Part shown: piece after piece, positions 25,647-32,962 of the stretch | How positions within the stretch are numbered: the first letter of the stretch is position 1 | Layout of the letters: each line of letters starts with the position of its first letter | Assembly: GCF_947495315.1 (NCBI RefSeq) | Contig: NZ_CANLYD010000017.1 | Coordinates: 90,598 to 154,597, forward strand | Length of the DNA: 64,000 nucleotides | DNA from: an uncultured Aquimarina sp. | GTDB lineage: Bacteria > Bacteroidota > Bacteroidia > Flavobacteriales > Flavobacteriaceae | Direction: 5' to 3' | The notes under the pieces: generated by a model | The model's database searches: none | The model's input: only the letters and a program-made list of their open reading frames with translations | Told to the model about the DNA's origin: nothing | Position numbers and translations under genes: made by a program

Positions 25647-26347
25647 TGAGTACAGGTCAATTAATTATAATACACTTAATTGAATTGCTTGCGGCAATTG
25701 TTGGTGTGAGATTTATTCAAAAATACCGAGAAGATAAAGTTTCTCGGTATTTTGTTTGGTTTTTGTGGTTTGTTGTTGTTATTGAAACATTTGGTTTAGT
25801 GCCTAGACTGATTAAAGGGCTAGACTCTCTCTCTTTTTTAAAAAACACTTTTTTTGCAGAAGATAATTATTGGTTATACAATCCTTATTTGATAATTAGT
25901 TTTGTTTTTTACATATTTTTCTTTAGTAGTCAAATTAGGTTAAAAAGGAATAAAATTATTTTAAAGTTACTCGCTATACTATTTTTTATAAGTTCTGTAG
26001 TCAATCTTGTATTTACAGAAGTTTTTTTTGAAGCTATTTCTGCATATACCTTTATACTGGGAGGTGTGATTATTTTTATTGGTATTTTTCTTTATTTTTA
26101 TGAAGTATTTCAAAGCGATAACATTTTATATTTCAATAAATTGTTTCCTTTTTATGTTGCTGTAGGAACACTGGTTTTTCATCTTACCGTTACGCCTCTT
26201 TTAATTTATAGTAAATATTATAGTGAATCTTCTAACCCGGAATTTGTAAAAATTTACACGACTATATTGACTATAGCTAATATTTTTCTGTATACTTGTT
26301 ATACAATTGGTTTTGTTGTATGCTCGAAAAAGAACAAATCTTATTAA
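25646..26347 (+). CDS. integral membrane protein, probable sensor partner of the histidine kinase
   Basis: 233 residues with about seven hydrophobic segments (for example LIIIHLIELLAAIVGVRFI, then YFVWFLWFVVVIETFGLV and YLIISFVFYIFFF) and no catalytic motif. It is translationally coupled to the upstream gene, and its 3' end overlaps the kinase gene by 28 bases if the kinase starts at 26320. The kinase has only one membrane helix and almost no extracytoplasmic part, so this protein probably supplies the sensing or membrane module. Role is inference. Confidence 0.75.
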   Translation: MSTGQLIIIHLIELLAAIVGVRFIQKYREDKVSRYFVWFLWFVVVIETFGLVPRLIKGLDSLSFLKNTFFAEDNYWLYNPYLIISFVFYIFFFSSQIRLKRNKIILKLLAILFFISSVVNLVFTEVFFEAISAYTFILGGVIIFIGIFLYFYEVFQSDNILYFNKLFPFYVAVGTLVFHLTVTPLLIYSKYYSESSNPEFVKIYTTILTIANIFLYTCYTIGFVVCSKKNKSY

Positions 26348-27108
26348 TTGTTTATTTTACCGTTATTATTTTGTTTTTTATAATATTTGGTATTATATTT
26401 TTTGTTGCTTTTCAGCGACGTAAAAACAAGTTGCTTCTCGACCGATTCAAAGCTGAACAGCGGTTTGAAGAAGAACTACAAAACTCCAAACTAGAAATCC
26501 AGGAACAAACCCTTAAAAATGTAAGCTGGGAATTACACGATAATATCGGTCAATTACTATCTACTGCAGTGATGCAAATCAATATTTTAAGCACAAATCT
26601 AGAACCAAAAATTAAAGAATCTGTACAAGATATAAGAGGTTTGGTAGGTGATAGTCTACAGGAAATAAGAAACTTATCTAAGACCCTCAATCATGAGGTA
26701 ATCCAGAATATTGGTTTAGAGAAATCCATACAAGTAGAATTAGATCGTTTTAAAAAACTCAATTTTCTTACACCTGAGTTTATAGTAACCGGAGAAGAAT
26801 TGGTTATCAATCCCAAAGATGAAATTATTATATATCGTATTATTCAGGAGTTTTTCTCTAATACCATAAAACACGCAGAAGCATCGCATCTATTGGTAAA
26901 ACTAAAGTATACACCAGATGATCTTACAATCGTCGTTCAGGATGATGGTATAGGGTATGATATGGAATCCGTACAGGCTAATTCTGGTTTGTTAAATATG
27001 AAAAGTAGAGCAGCTTTGATTAACGCAAATTTAGATTGTGTATCCGAACTGGGTAAAGGAGTATTGCTTACCTTGCAGTATCCATTTAAATATGAAGATA
27101 AGATATAA
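26320..27108 (+). CDS. sensor histidine kinase (HisKA_3/HATPase_c)
   Basis: 262 residues from the ATG at 26320. A start 24 bases upstream at 26296 is possible, but the chosen one places MLEKEQ directly before the single membrane helix (about residues 8-30). A short coiled linker leads to the HisKA_3 dimerisation domain with phospho-acceptor His73 in SWELHDNIGQLLSTA. The ATPase domain shows the N box (EFFSNTIKHAEA) and G boxes (DDGIGYD, then GLLNMKSRAALINA). NarL-type partner regulators typically pair with this kinase class, and such a regulator is the next gene. Confidence 0.9.
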   Translation: MLEKEQILLIVYFTVIILFFIIFGIIFFVAFQRRKNKLLLDRFKAEQRFEEELQNSKLEIQEQTLKNVSWELHDNIGQLLSTAVMQINILSTNLEPKIKESVQDIRGLVGDSLQEIRNLSKTLNHEVIQNIGLEKSIQVELDRFKKLNFLTPEFIVTGEELVINPKDEIIIYRIIQEFFSNTIKHAEASHLLVKLKYTPDDLTIVVQDDGIGYDMESVQANSGLLNMKSRAALINANLDCVSELGKGVLLTLQYPFKYEDKI

Positions 27109-27124
27109 TGAAATTTAAATCAAA

Positions 27125-27781
27125 ATGAAGAAAAAAACTGTTGTTATTGTAGATGATCATCTTCTCTTTGCGCAATCTTTAGAAAGTCTTATCACAAATC
27201 TAGAAGGCTATGAGGTATTAGCAATCCTTAAGAACGGGAAAGAGCTTACACAATACTATTTACATAAAAGGAAAAAACCCGAGCTAGTTTTGCTAGATGT
27301 AAAAATGCCGGTGATGGATGGTATCCAGACCATGCAATGGTTAAAAGAAAATCAACCGGAACAGAAGGTGTTGGCGTTGACCATGGAAGATGATGAAGAA
27401 ACCATTATAAAAATGCTTAGAGCAGGTGCTAGAGGGTATTTGTTAAAGGATATTCATCCCGAGAATTTTGAGTTTGCTATGAAAATGGTTATAGAGCAAG
27501 GGTTTTATTATTCCAGTAAAATAGAGACTGCTCTAAAATATTCTGAAAAACCAGATGCTGATGTTAGTCAGAATCTTACGGATAAATTAACAGATAGAGA
27601 ATGGACATTTCTAAAATATGCTTGTTCGGAGCTTACATATAAAAGCATCGCTGGCGAAATGAACCTAAGTCCGAAGACTATCGAGAACTATAGGGAATCT
27701 GTTTTTAAAAAGTTACAGGTAAAAACTCGTGTTGGTCTTGTGATCTATTGTATGAAGAATAATCTATTTAAGCTGGATTGA
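27125..27781 (+). CDS. NarL/FixJ-family response regulator
   Basis: 218 residues. The receiver domain has acidic residues Asp10/Asp11, phospho-acceptor Asp58 in VLLDVKMPVMDG, the Thr of ALTMED and the Lys of LLKDI. The C-terminal LuxR-type helix-turn-helix (about residues 155-210) has LTDREWTFLKYACSELTYKS and the recognition helix LSPKTIENYRESVFKKL. It begins 16 bases after the kinase gene. The hairpin repeats upstream of 25245 are a plausible autoregulatory target. A good intrinsic terminator follows. Confidence 0.93.
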   Translation: MKKKTVVIVDDHLLFAQSLESLITNLEGYEVLAILKNGKELTQYYLHKRKKPELVLLDVKMPVMDGIQTMQWLKENQPEQKVLALTMEDDEETIIKMLRAGARGYLLKDIHPENFEFAMKMVIEQGFYYSSKIETALKYSEKPDADVSQNLTDKLTDREWTFLKYACSELTYKSIAGEMNLSPKTIENYRESVFKKLQVKTRVGLVIYCMKNNLFKLD

Positions 27782-27806
27782 AAACTTTTTAACTATTTTA
27801 TCAATG

Positions 27807-27844
27807 AAAAAAAGATTCTACTAGAACTGAAGAATCTTTTTTTT
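27807..27844 (+). terminator. intrinsic terminator after the response regulator
   Basis: The stem AAAAAAAGATTCT/AGAATCTTTTTTT around an 11-base loop ends in a run of T, 26 bases after the regulator stop. Confidence 0.8.
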
Positions 27845-27875
27845 AATGTTACTAAATTAATGCGTATCAGAATCA

Positions 27876-27915
27876 GAATTTAAGTCAGTTGTTAAAACTG
27901 ACTTAAATTCTTTTT
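27876..27915. terminator. 15-bp perfect inverted repeat between convergent transcripts
   Basis: GAATTTAAGTCAGTT and its exact complement are separated by five bases (27876-27910), with a CTTTTT tract on the plus side. It sits just past the stop of the minus-strand RiPP precursor and after the plus-strand regulator terminator, so it probably blocks read-through in at least one direction. Confidence 0.6.
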
Positions 27916-27916
27916 A

Positions 27917-28138
27917 CTAAGCAACATCGCAATCTAATGTATTAGGAGCACACCAAGCAGTTGTAACACCCTCGAGACAATCACATATTGTGTGACTGTT
28001 ACCAGCACCTCCTCGATCTCCACCAATAACGCCGCGAGCACAAGCATAATCTATAGATTTACCTTTAAGACTTGTTAAAGTTGCAATTTTTTGCTTATTA
28101 AATTTTAATGATAAAGAATCTACTTTCTTTTTTTTCAT
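27917..28138 (-). CDS. Cys-rich RiPP precursor peptide
   Basis: 73 residues. The leader MKKKKVDSLSLKFNKQKIAT has the Lys-rich L-x-L-x-x-x-K-x-x-I pattern of Bacteroidota RiPP precursors (often labelled lanthipeptide or rSAM-modified peptide). The core after about residue 27 is rich in Gly and Asp and has five cysteines at 33, 52, 54, 63 and 70, with a TICDCLEGVTTAWC centre and a DCDVA end. It lies immediately upstream, in transcription order, of nothing else on its strand: the maturation genes at 28204-30425 precede it in the same direction, with a 65-base gap. Thr/Ser and Asp/Glu side chains in the core are possible substrates for an ATP-grasp macrocyclase. Confidence 0.75.
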   Translation of the reverse strand: MKKKKVDSLSLKFNKQKIATLTSLKGKSIDYACARGVIGGDRGGAGNSHTICDCLEGVTTAWCAPNTLDCDVA

Positions 28139-28203
28139 GATATAAATTTTAATTATTATTATTAAAAGTAAAAAAAAATCTTGTTTTAGAGTGTGAATTC
28201 ACA

Positions 28204-29232
28204 TTAAATATTAACAGATGGTTCCCAAGTATTTTTATATGGATTATAGGTACACGTATTTATTTTATAGTAATTTTTACCTTTTTTTTCTATATCAGAA
28301 TTACTCAAACACATATATCTAAATTGACAATCTTTGCATTTTTCTATAAGATCATTTTTTAAATAGTATTTTTCTTTAAATTCTTCTTTTTGAATGATGT
28401 CTGCAATCAAATTGTCTTTTATATTTCCATAAGCAGTTTCATGGGATACATAGTTTTTTATACTTCCTTCATGGTCAATACATACTTTTCTGTATAGTCC
28501 TGCATTATAATTTACGGATTCCAAAAACATTTCCCGCGATACCGTAAAAAGATTTTTAGAATATACTTCTTTCGAACTATATAAAAGCTTTTGATTTGTG
28601 TACTTGATAATACGAGAAGAATTTTTTAATACACTAACTTTTTTGCTTTTTTCCGCTCCGTATACTGTTATTAAAATTCTTGGAAAATCAACTAGAATGT
28701 TTTTTAAGACTTCGTGACTTAGTTTTAAAAAAGCAGGTAGGTATAATTCTATTATTCTAATAGAGCTTTTACTTAATACCTTTAATGTCTCTATAACTCT
28801 AGCGACTTCTATTTTATCGTAAATACGGATTTGTAATAGTTGACAATCCAATGCGTCTAATTGCTGAAAGACATTTGTTAAATCATATTTAGAATCTTTA
28901 TTTATAACAACAATAGATGAAATTACCTTATGTGGCGAATCAAAATGTAATGGTAGTTTTTGAAAAGGTGATGGGTTTGATGTGTAAAAACCATAATGAT
29001 TATTAACCAAGTATTGAAAATATTGGTTAATTCCTTCGTCATAATCATTATTAAACAAACTCTTTACTTCCTCAATAGTATATTTGAAATGATCAGTAAC
29101 TAAAATATCATATAGCTCATTTGGAATTTCTAAATATTCACCTTTGTCCAAATCCATTATCAGACTACTTACATATCCTTTTACAGGAATGCAGGTAGAA
29201 AACAAAATAAAATGGTCTTCTTTATTCTTCAT
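28204..29232 (-). CDS. gwsS: grasp-with-spasm system SPASM-domain peptide maturase
   Basis: 342 residues. The C-terminal SPASM-like domain has Cys251 (RKVCIDHEG), the cluster Cys299/302/308 (CKDCQFRYMC) and Cys327 (INTCTYNP), suited to bind iron-sulfur clusters. The N-terminal 240 residues look like a divergent radical-SAM barrel, but the CxxxCxxC motif that binds the catalytic cluster is absent; only isolated Cys residues occur there. This agrees with my memory of grasp-with-spasm partners, which pair with an ATP-grasp ligase. It overlaps the 65-residue gene upstream by 11 bases. It may act as a scaffold or recognition factor rather than a radical enzyme. Confidence 0.8.
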   Translation of the reverse strand: MKNKEDHFILFSTCIPVKGYVSSLIMDLDKGEYLEIPNELYDILVTDHFKYTIEEVKSLFNNDYDEGINQYFQYLVNNHYGFYTSNPSPFQKLPLHFDSPHKVISSIVVINKDSKYDLTNVFQQLDALDCQLLQIRIYDKIEVARVIETLKVLSKSSIRIIELYLPAFLKLSHEVLKNILVDFPRILITVYGAEKSKKVSVLKNSSRIIKYTNQKLLYSSKEVYSKNLFTVSREMFLESVNYNAGLYRKVCIDHEGSIKNYVSHETAYGNIKDNLIADIIQKEEFKEKYYLKNDLIEKCKDCQFRYMCLSNSDIEKKGKNYYKINTCTYNPYKNTWEPSVNI

Positions 29233-29419
29233 AAAACATGTTAGAATTATCTTTATAAAAATCCATAATCATACCTTTACCATAATATCTATCCATTTCT
29301 AATTTGAAGTCTTCTCTAGGTATTTCCTTCTTTTTGGTACTTGTTATATAATATAGGTCGAAAGGAATTGCTTCGTTTTCAGGAATTTTTACCTGAGTGC
29401 TATTATTTTTTGCTTTCAT
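29222..29419 (-). CDS. small 65-residue protein within the RiPP operon
   Basis: A soluble acidic/basic mixed peptide without Cys: it starts MKAKNNSTQVKIPENEAIPF, is rich in Tyr, Lys, Asp and Glu, and ends MDFYKDNSNMFYEE. It overlaps the ATP-grasp gene upstream by 17 bases and the SPASM gene downstream by 11, so it is certainly part of the operon. It could be an additional precursor (it has Thr/Ser and Glu/Asp that a graspetide ligase could join), a leader-recognition partner, or a protein needed for ligase activity. I know no function for it. Confidence 0.7.
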   Translation of the reverse strand: MKAKNNSTQVKIPENEAIPFDLYYITSTKKKEIPREDFKLEMDRYYGKGMIMDFYKDNSNMFYEE

Positions 29420-30425
29420 TTTTAATTAAATATTCTGCGATTTTTTTATGTATTCCATAGTTACAATATAAAGATACATCTCCATATTGCCCTACAGGAT
29501 TGATTTCTAAAAAGTAATATTCATTATCTATTGATTTTATAAAATCAATTACTCCAAAATTTAGTTCTAAATGATTCATTAGTTTTAAAATGCCAGCTTC
29601 AATTTCGGAATCTAGTTTATAAGGCATATATCGAGTAAAATGATTTGCCTTCCTATTCCTCATATCTATTTTAGTGTCCTCATTAATCTGCGTAAATACA
29701 GACGCGGAGTAGAATTCATTATTAAAAAAAACAGTTCTAATTTCGTATTTTTTGTCTATGTACTCTTGAAATAGTGAAGGTGCAAATTTACTAGGAGTGT
29801 TATCTAAACTCTCTAACAAATTAGTAATTTGATAAAAATGAAGATATTCTTCATCGTTAAGATAATGCTTATGATCTATAATAATTTCTTCAATGGATTT
29901 GGTAATTATTCTATGATTATTGTTTTCGAAAAATAGGTTTAAATCATCTTTGGAATTTGTTATTAAAGTGCTAGGGATTGTTAGTCCAAATTTTTGGGCT
30001 AATTCAAGAACAATAGGTTTGTTAAGCGAAATAGTTTTAAAAGAACCTAAATGATTATTGGATTCTAATTTATTACCTAAGTAATCCCAGAAAATAGTAT
30101 TTCTCTGTTTGATGGCATAACTAAAAAGATTTTTTGGATAAGTACTTTCATATTTAAAATCGCCTGTAAACGGTATTGATACTTTATTGGGCCTTCGAAA
30201 CCAAACAGGAAAAAGGTCGATATGGTTAAGATTTTTATCTTTTACTTTTATAGAGTTCTTCTTGTCAATTCCTCCTAAAGATATTGTGATTTTTTTATCA
30301 TCAAATGTGAAATCATCCTTTAAGTTTAATCCAGTGTATTTATTATAATCTGCATCATAGAAAGATAACCAATCAAATACTCTGTTAGTAGGGAAATCTA
30401 TTTCCTGAGAAAATATTAAAGGCAT
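29403..30425 (-). CDS. gwsG: grasp-with-spasm system ATP-grasp peptide maturase
   Basis: 340 residues, graspetide (microviridin-type) ATP-grasp ligase. Evidence: the N-terminal pre-ATP-grasp region with PVWFRRPNKV, the central KYEIRTVFFNNEFYSASVF strand pair, and the C-terminal metal/ATP-binding stretch NFGVIDFIKS, then YYFLEINPVGQYGDVS with the Glu and Asn that hold Mg2+. These enzymes form ester or amide bonds between Asp/Glu and Ser/Thr/Lys side chains of a precursor. It is the first gene of the minus-strand operon ligase - 65-residue protein - SPASM maturase - precursor. No transporter for export is adjacent. Confidence 0.88.
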   Translation of the reverse strand: MPLIFSQEIDFPTNRVFDWLSFYDADYNKYTGLNLKDDFTFDDKKITISLGGIDKKNSIKVKDKNLNHIDLFPVWFRRPNKVSIPFTGDFKYESTYPKNLFSYAIKQRNTIFWDYLGNKLESNNHLGSFKTISLNKPIVLELAQKFGLTIPSTLITNSKDDLNLFFENNNHRIITKSIEEIIIDHKHYLNDEEYLHFYQITNLLESLDNTPSKFAPSLFQEYIDKKYEIRTVFFNNEFYSASVFTQINEDTKIDMRNRKANHFTRYMPYKLDSEIEAGILKLMNHLELNFGVIDFIKSIDNEYYFLEINPVGQYGDVSLYCNYGIHKKIAEYLIKNESKK

Positions 30426-30573
30426 ATTTACTTATTTTTATAAAAAGATTGGCGGTATTATGTTTTTCAATATGTTTGTTTTCAAATCTAGTGGATTTCT
30501 GATGAACTTAAAAACAATATAATATGAATGAAGAACATAATTTTTTTTAAATCTTTAAACAAGTGTTTTTTAA

Positions 30574-30605
30574 CTCCTCTCCTTTGAAGGAGAGGCCGGG
30601 TGGGG
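30574..30605. repeat. dispersed GC-rich palindromic repeat
   Basis: CTCTCCTTTGAAGGAGAG flanked by CTC and GCCGGGTGGGG. I recall this kind of element scattered in intergenic regions of Bacteroidota. It stands out from the AT-rich surroundings. Confidence 0.55.
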
Positions 30606-30661
30606 ATGTTTTCTGAAAAAAATGTTTTTCAAAAATATATTTCTTTATATTTACTGCATAA

Positions 30662-30727
30662 ATGGAAAATAGCAATAACAATATTATTAATATTATTAGT
30701 AACGTCGTGATTATTTCACTGCGATGA
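30662..30727 (+). CDS. ilv leader peptide 1 (21 residues)
   Basis: ATG at 30662 to TGA at 30725-30727. The peptide has the run NIINIISNVVIISLR: six Ile, two Val and one Leu in 21 residues, exactly the amino acids made by the downstream operon. The stop codon overlaps the first strand of an antiterminator helix (AAAGGGAT, 30727-30734), followed by an intrinsic terminator. This is the arrangement of a translation-controlled attenuator: a ribosome stalled at Ile/Val codons leaves that strand free. Too short for routine gene finders. Confidence 0.75.
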   Translation: MENSNNNIINIISNVVIISLR

Positions 30728-30790
30728 AAGGGATATGCATAATATAAAATATATTAAAATCCCTTTACAAACGTAAAGGGATTTTTTTTG
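30727..30790 (+). promoter_or_regulatory. ilv attenuator 1 (antiterminator/terminator)
   Basis: The terminator stem AATCCCTTTA/TAAAGGGATT (30758-30767 with 30774-30783) has a six-base loop and is followed by eight T. The competing strand AAAGGGAT (30727-30734) can pair with ATCCCTTT (30759-30766) and break the terminator. A ribosome resting on the leader stop would cover 30727-30734, favouring termination. Confidence 0.75.
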
Positions 30791-30803
30791 AAACATATCT
30801 AAA

Positions 30804-30869
30804 ATGAAGTTATATAAAACAATTATTGTCAATGTCATTAGTATTGTGGTGATTATTTCATCAGGATAA
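30804..30869 (+). CDS. ilv leader peptide 2 (21 residues)
   Basis: ATG at 30804 to TAA at 30867-30869. The peptide includes TIIVNVISIVVIISSG: six Ile, four Val and one Leu in 21 residues. Length and order of Ile/Val/Ser codons are so similar to leader 1 that a tandem duplication is likely. A GGGGAT strand directly after the stop and a terminator hairpin follow, repeating the logic of the first attenuator. Confidence 0.75.
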   Translation: MKLYKTIIVNVISIVVIISSG

Positions 30870-30870
30870 T

Positions 30871-30927
30871 GGGGATATTGGTAGTATGTTGAAACAAAAA
30901 TCCCTTCAATTCCAGAAGGGATTTTTT
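30871..30927 (+). promoter_or_regulatory. ilv attenuator 2 (antiterminator/terminator)
   Basis: The terminator stem AAATCCCTTC/GAAGGGATTT (30898-30907 with 30915-30924) has a seven-base loop and a T-run. GGGGAT at 30871-30876, two bases after the leader stop, can pair with ATCCCT (with one G-T wobble) as antiterminator. It is in series with attenuator 1. Confidence 0.7.
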
Positions 30928-30979
30928 TATTGGAATCTTTAATAAAATAAAAAATTAACAAATAGTGATTGTAAATAAA

Positions 30980-31054
30980 ATGAGTATAAGTAATTGTAAA
31001 TCAATAGTTAAGGTGTGTTTGGTAGTGGTTGGATGTTGTAAGCTTATTGAATAA
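30980..31054 (+). CDS. possible third short leader peptide (24 residues)
   Basis: ATG at 30980 to TAA at 31052-31054, with SIVKVCLVVVGCCKLIE: five Val, four Ile and two Leu, but also four Cys. No terminator hairpin follows, so it may be a chance frame or a decayed third unit of the attenuator array. Confidence 0.25.
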   Translation: MSISNCKSIVKVCLVVVGCCKLIE

Positions 31055-31176
31055 AAATCAACAGTTTAGTCATTACGAAATAGTTTTATACTGTAGTTTA
31101 TTTGATTAGTCATGGATTTATCAAAAAAACGGTTAAAATTTTAAGAAATTAATAAAAAAATTCACATTCAAAAGGA

Positions 31177-32853
31177 ATGAGCATTAATAAATATAGCAAA
31201 CAAGTAACACAAGACGATACGCAACCTGCAGCGCAAGCAATGCTTCATGCGATTGGTTTAACAGACGAAGACTTTAAGAAGCCACTAGTGGGTATTGCAA
31301 GTACAGGTTATGAAGGAAATCCTTGTAACATGCATCTTAATGATTTAGCAAAGCTGGTAAAACAAGGGACGCAAGAAGAGAATGTAGTAGGATTGATATT
31401 TAATACGATTGGTGTTAGCGATGGTATTTCTATGGGAACACCAGGAATGCGTTTCTCATTACCATCTAGAGATGTAATTGCGGATTCTATGGAGACTGTG
31501 GTTCAGGCCATGTCATATGACGGAATGGTAACCGTAGTGGGTTGTGATAAAAATATGCCTGGAGCTTTAATGGCAATGTTGCGATTAAATCGTCCATCGA
31601 TTTTAGTATATGGAGGTACGATTGCCTCTGGATTACATGCAGGAAAGAAATTGGATGTGGTTTCAGCTTTTGAAGCTTGGGGAGAAAAAGTAGCAGGAAC
31701 GATTACTCAGAACGAATATAAGAGTGTAATAGAAAAAGCATGTCCGGGAGCAGGAGCTTGTGGAGGTATGTATACAGCAAATACGATGGCTTCTGCAATT
31801 GAAGCTTTAGGAATGTCTTTACCGTATAACTCATCAAATCCCGCGATTAGTAATAATAAAGAAGAAGAGAGTATTGCAGCAGGCCGTGCGATGCGAACAC
31901 TTTTAGAAAAAGATATCAAGCCATTAGATATTGTTACCAAAAAATCTTTAGAAAATGCCATTCGATTGGTTACCGTACTAGGAGGTTCTACCAATGCGGT
32001 ATTACACTTTTTAGCGATTGCCAGAGCCGCGGATGTAGAGTTTACACTAGCAGATTTTCAAAGAATAAGTGATGAAACTCCATTTTTAGCAGATCTGAAG
32101 CCAAGTGGAAAATATTTGATGGAAGATGTACACGAAGTTGGAGGAATTCCAGCGGTACTTAAATACTTATTAAAGAAAGGATTATTACATGGAGATTGTC
32201 TGACCGTTACCGGAAAAACACTAGCAGAAAATCTGTTGGATGTTCCTGACCTTACAGAAGGACAAGATGTAATCAAACCTATAGAAACACCTATAAAACC
32301 TACTGGACACCTTAGAATAATGTTTGGAAACCTAGCAGAAGAAGGTTGTGTAGCAAAAATCACAGGTAAAGAAGGACTTCGTTTTCAAGGAAAAGCAATA
32401 GTATTTGATAGTGAATATGATGCAAATGATGGAATAAGGGATGGTAAAGTAGAAAAAGGGAATGTAGTCGTCATTAGGTACGAAGGTCCAAAAGGAGGTC
32501 CTGGAATGCCAGAAATGTTAAAACCAACAGCGGCAATCATGGGAGCGGGCCTTGGTAAAGAGGTTGCACTAATTACTGACGGTAGATTCTCTGGAGGAAC
32601 TCATGGGTTTGTGGTAGGACATATCACTCCAGAAGCACAAGAAGGAGGTTTGATAGCATTGGTAGAAGATGGAGACATCATTACTATTGATGCCGAAACA
32701 AATTCTATTACGGTTGCGATAGAGGAAGAAGAAATTAAAAAAAGAAAAGCTTCTTGGGTCCAACCACCGTTGAAATTCAGTAAAGGAGTTTTATATAAAT
32801 ATGCAAACACCGTTTCATCTGCATCTCAAGGATGTGTAACAGATGAATTTTAA
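31177..32853 (+). CDS. ilvD: dihydroxy-acid dehydratase
   Basis: 558 residues, full length. It converts 2,3-dihydroxy-isovalerate and 2,3-dihydroxy-3-methylvalerate to the 2-keto acids of valine and isoleucine, using an iron-sulfur cluster and Mg2+. Motifs: GNPCNMHLNDLA near the start, VVGCDKNMPGALMAM, the cluster Cys in CPGAGACGGMYTANTMASAI, and ALITDGRFSGGTHGFVVGHI near the end. It is the first structural gene after the attenuators and heads ilvD-B-N-C-methyltransferase-ilvA. The gap to ilvB (109 bases) holds a short inverted repeat (GTCATTCCGG type). Confidence 0.96.
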   Translation: MSINKYSKQVTQDDTQPAAQAMLHAIGLTDEDFKKPLVGIASTGYEGNPCNMHLNDLAKLVKQGTQEENVVGLIFNTIGVSDGISMGTPGMRFSLPSRDVIADSMETVVQAMSYDGMVTVVGCDKNMPGALMAMLRLNRPSILVYGGTIASGLHAGKKLDVVSAFEAWGEKVAGTITQNEYKSVIEKACPGAGACGGMYTANTMASAIEALGMSLPYNSSNPAISNNKEEESIAAGRAMRTLLEKDIKPLDIVTKKSLENAIRLVTVLGGSTNAVLHFLAIARAADVEFTLADFQRISDETPFLADLKPSGKYLMEDVHEVGGIPAVLKYLLKKGLLHGDCLTVTGKTLAENLLDVPDLTEGQDVIKPIETPIKPTGHLRIMFGNLAEEGCVAKITGKEGLRFQGKAIVFDSEYDANDGIRDGKVEKGNVVVIRYEGPKGGPGMPEMLKPTAAIMGAGLGKEVALITDGRFSGGTHGFVVGHITPEAQEGGLIALVEDGDIITIDAETNSITVAIEEEEIKKRKASWVQPPLKFSKGVLYKYANTVSSASQGCVTDEF

Positions 32854-32962
32854 TAAGAACTTCAATATACGAAGTATTTGAAGTCAATAATTTGTCATTC
32901 CGGTGAAGACAGGATTCTAAAAACATTCCGGTATAAACTGGAGTATAAAAAAATATAGCGTA

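Larger units (their letters stand above)
30426..31176 (+). other. long ilv leader region
   Basis: 751 bases between the divergent RiPP and ilv operons. It contains one dispersed palindromic repeat (30574-30605), two Ile/Val-rich leader peptides each followed by a terminator hairpin (listed separately), and a third short Val/Leu-rich reading frame at 30980-31054 without a terminator. A minus-strand frame across 30716-30961 is the mirror of the attenuators and not a gene. Confidence 0.7.

Noticed and set aside
30716..30961. 81-codon minus-strand frame in the ilv leader
   Set aside because: It is the mirror of the two leader peptides and terminators; the plus-strand explanation (Ile/Val codons, hairpins with T-runs, ilvD downstream) is far stronger.
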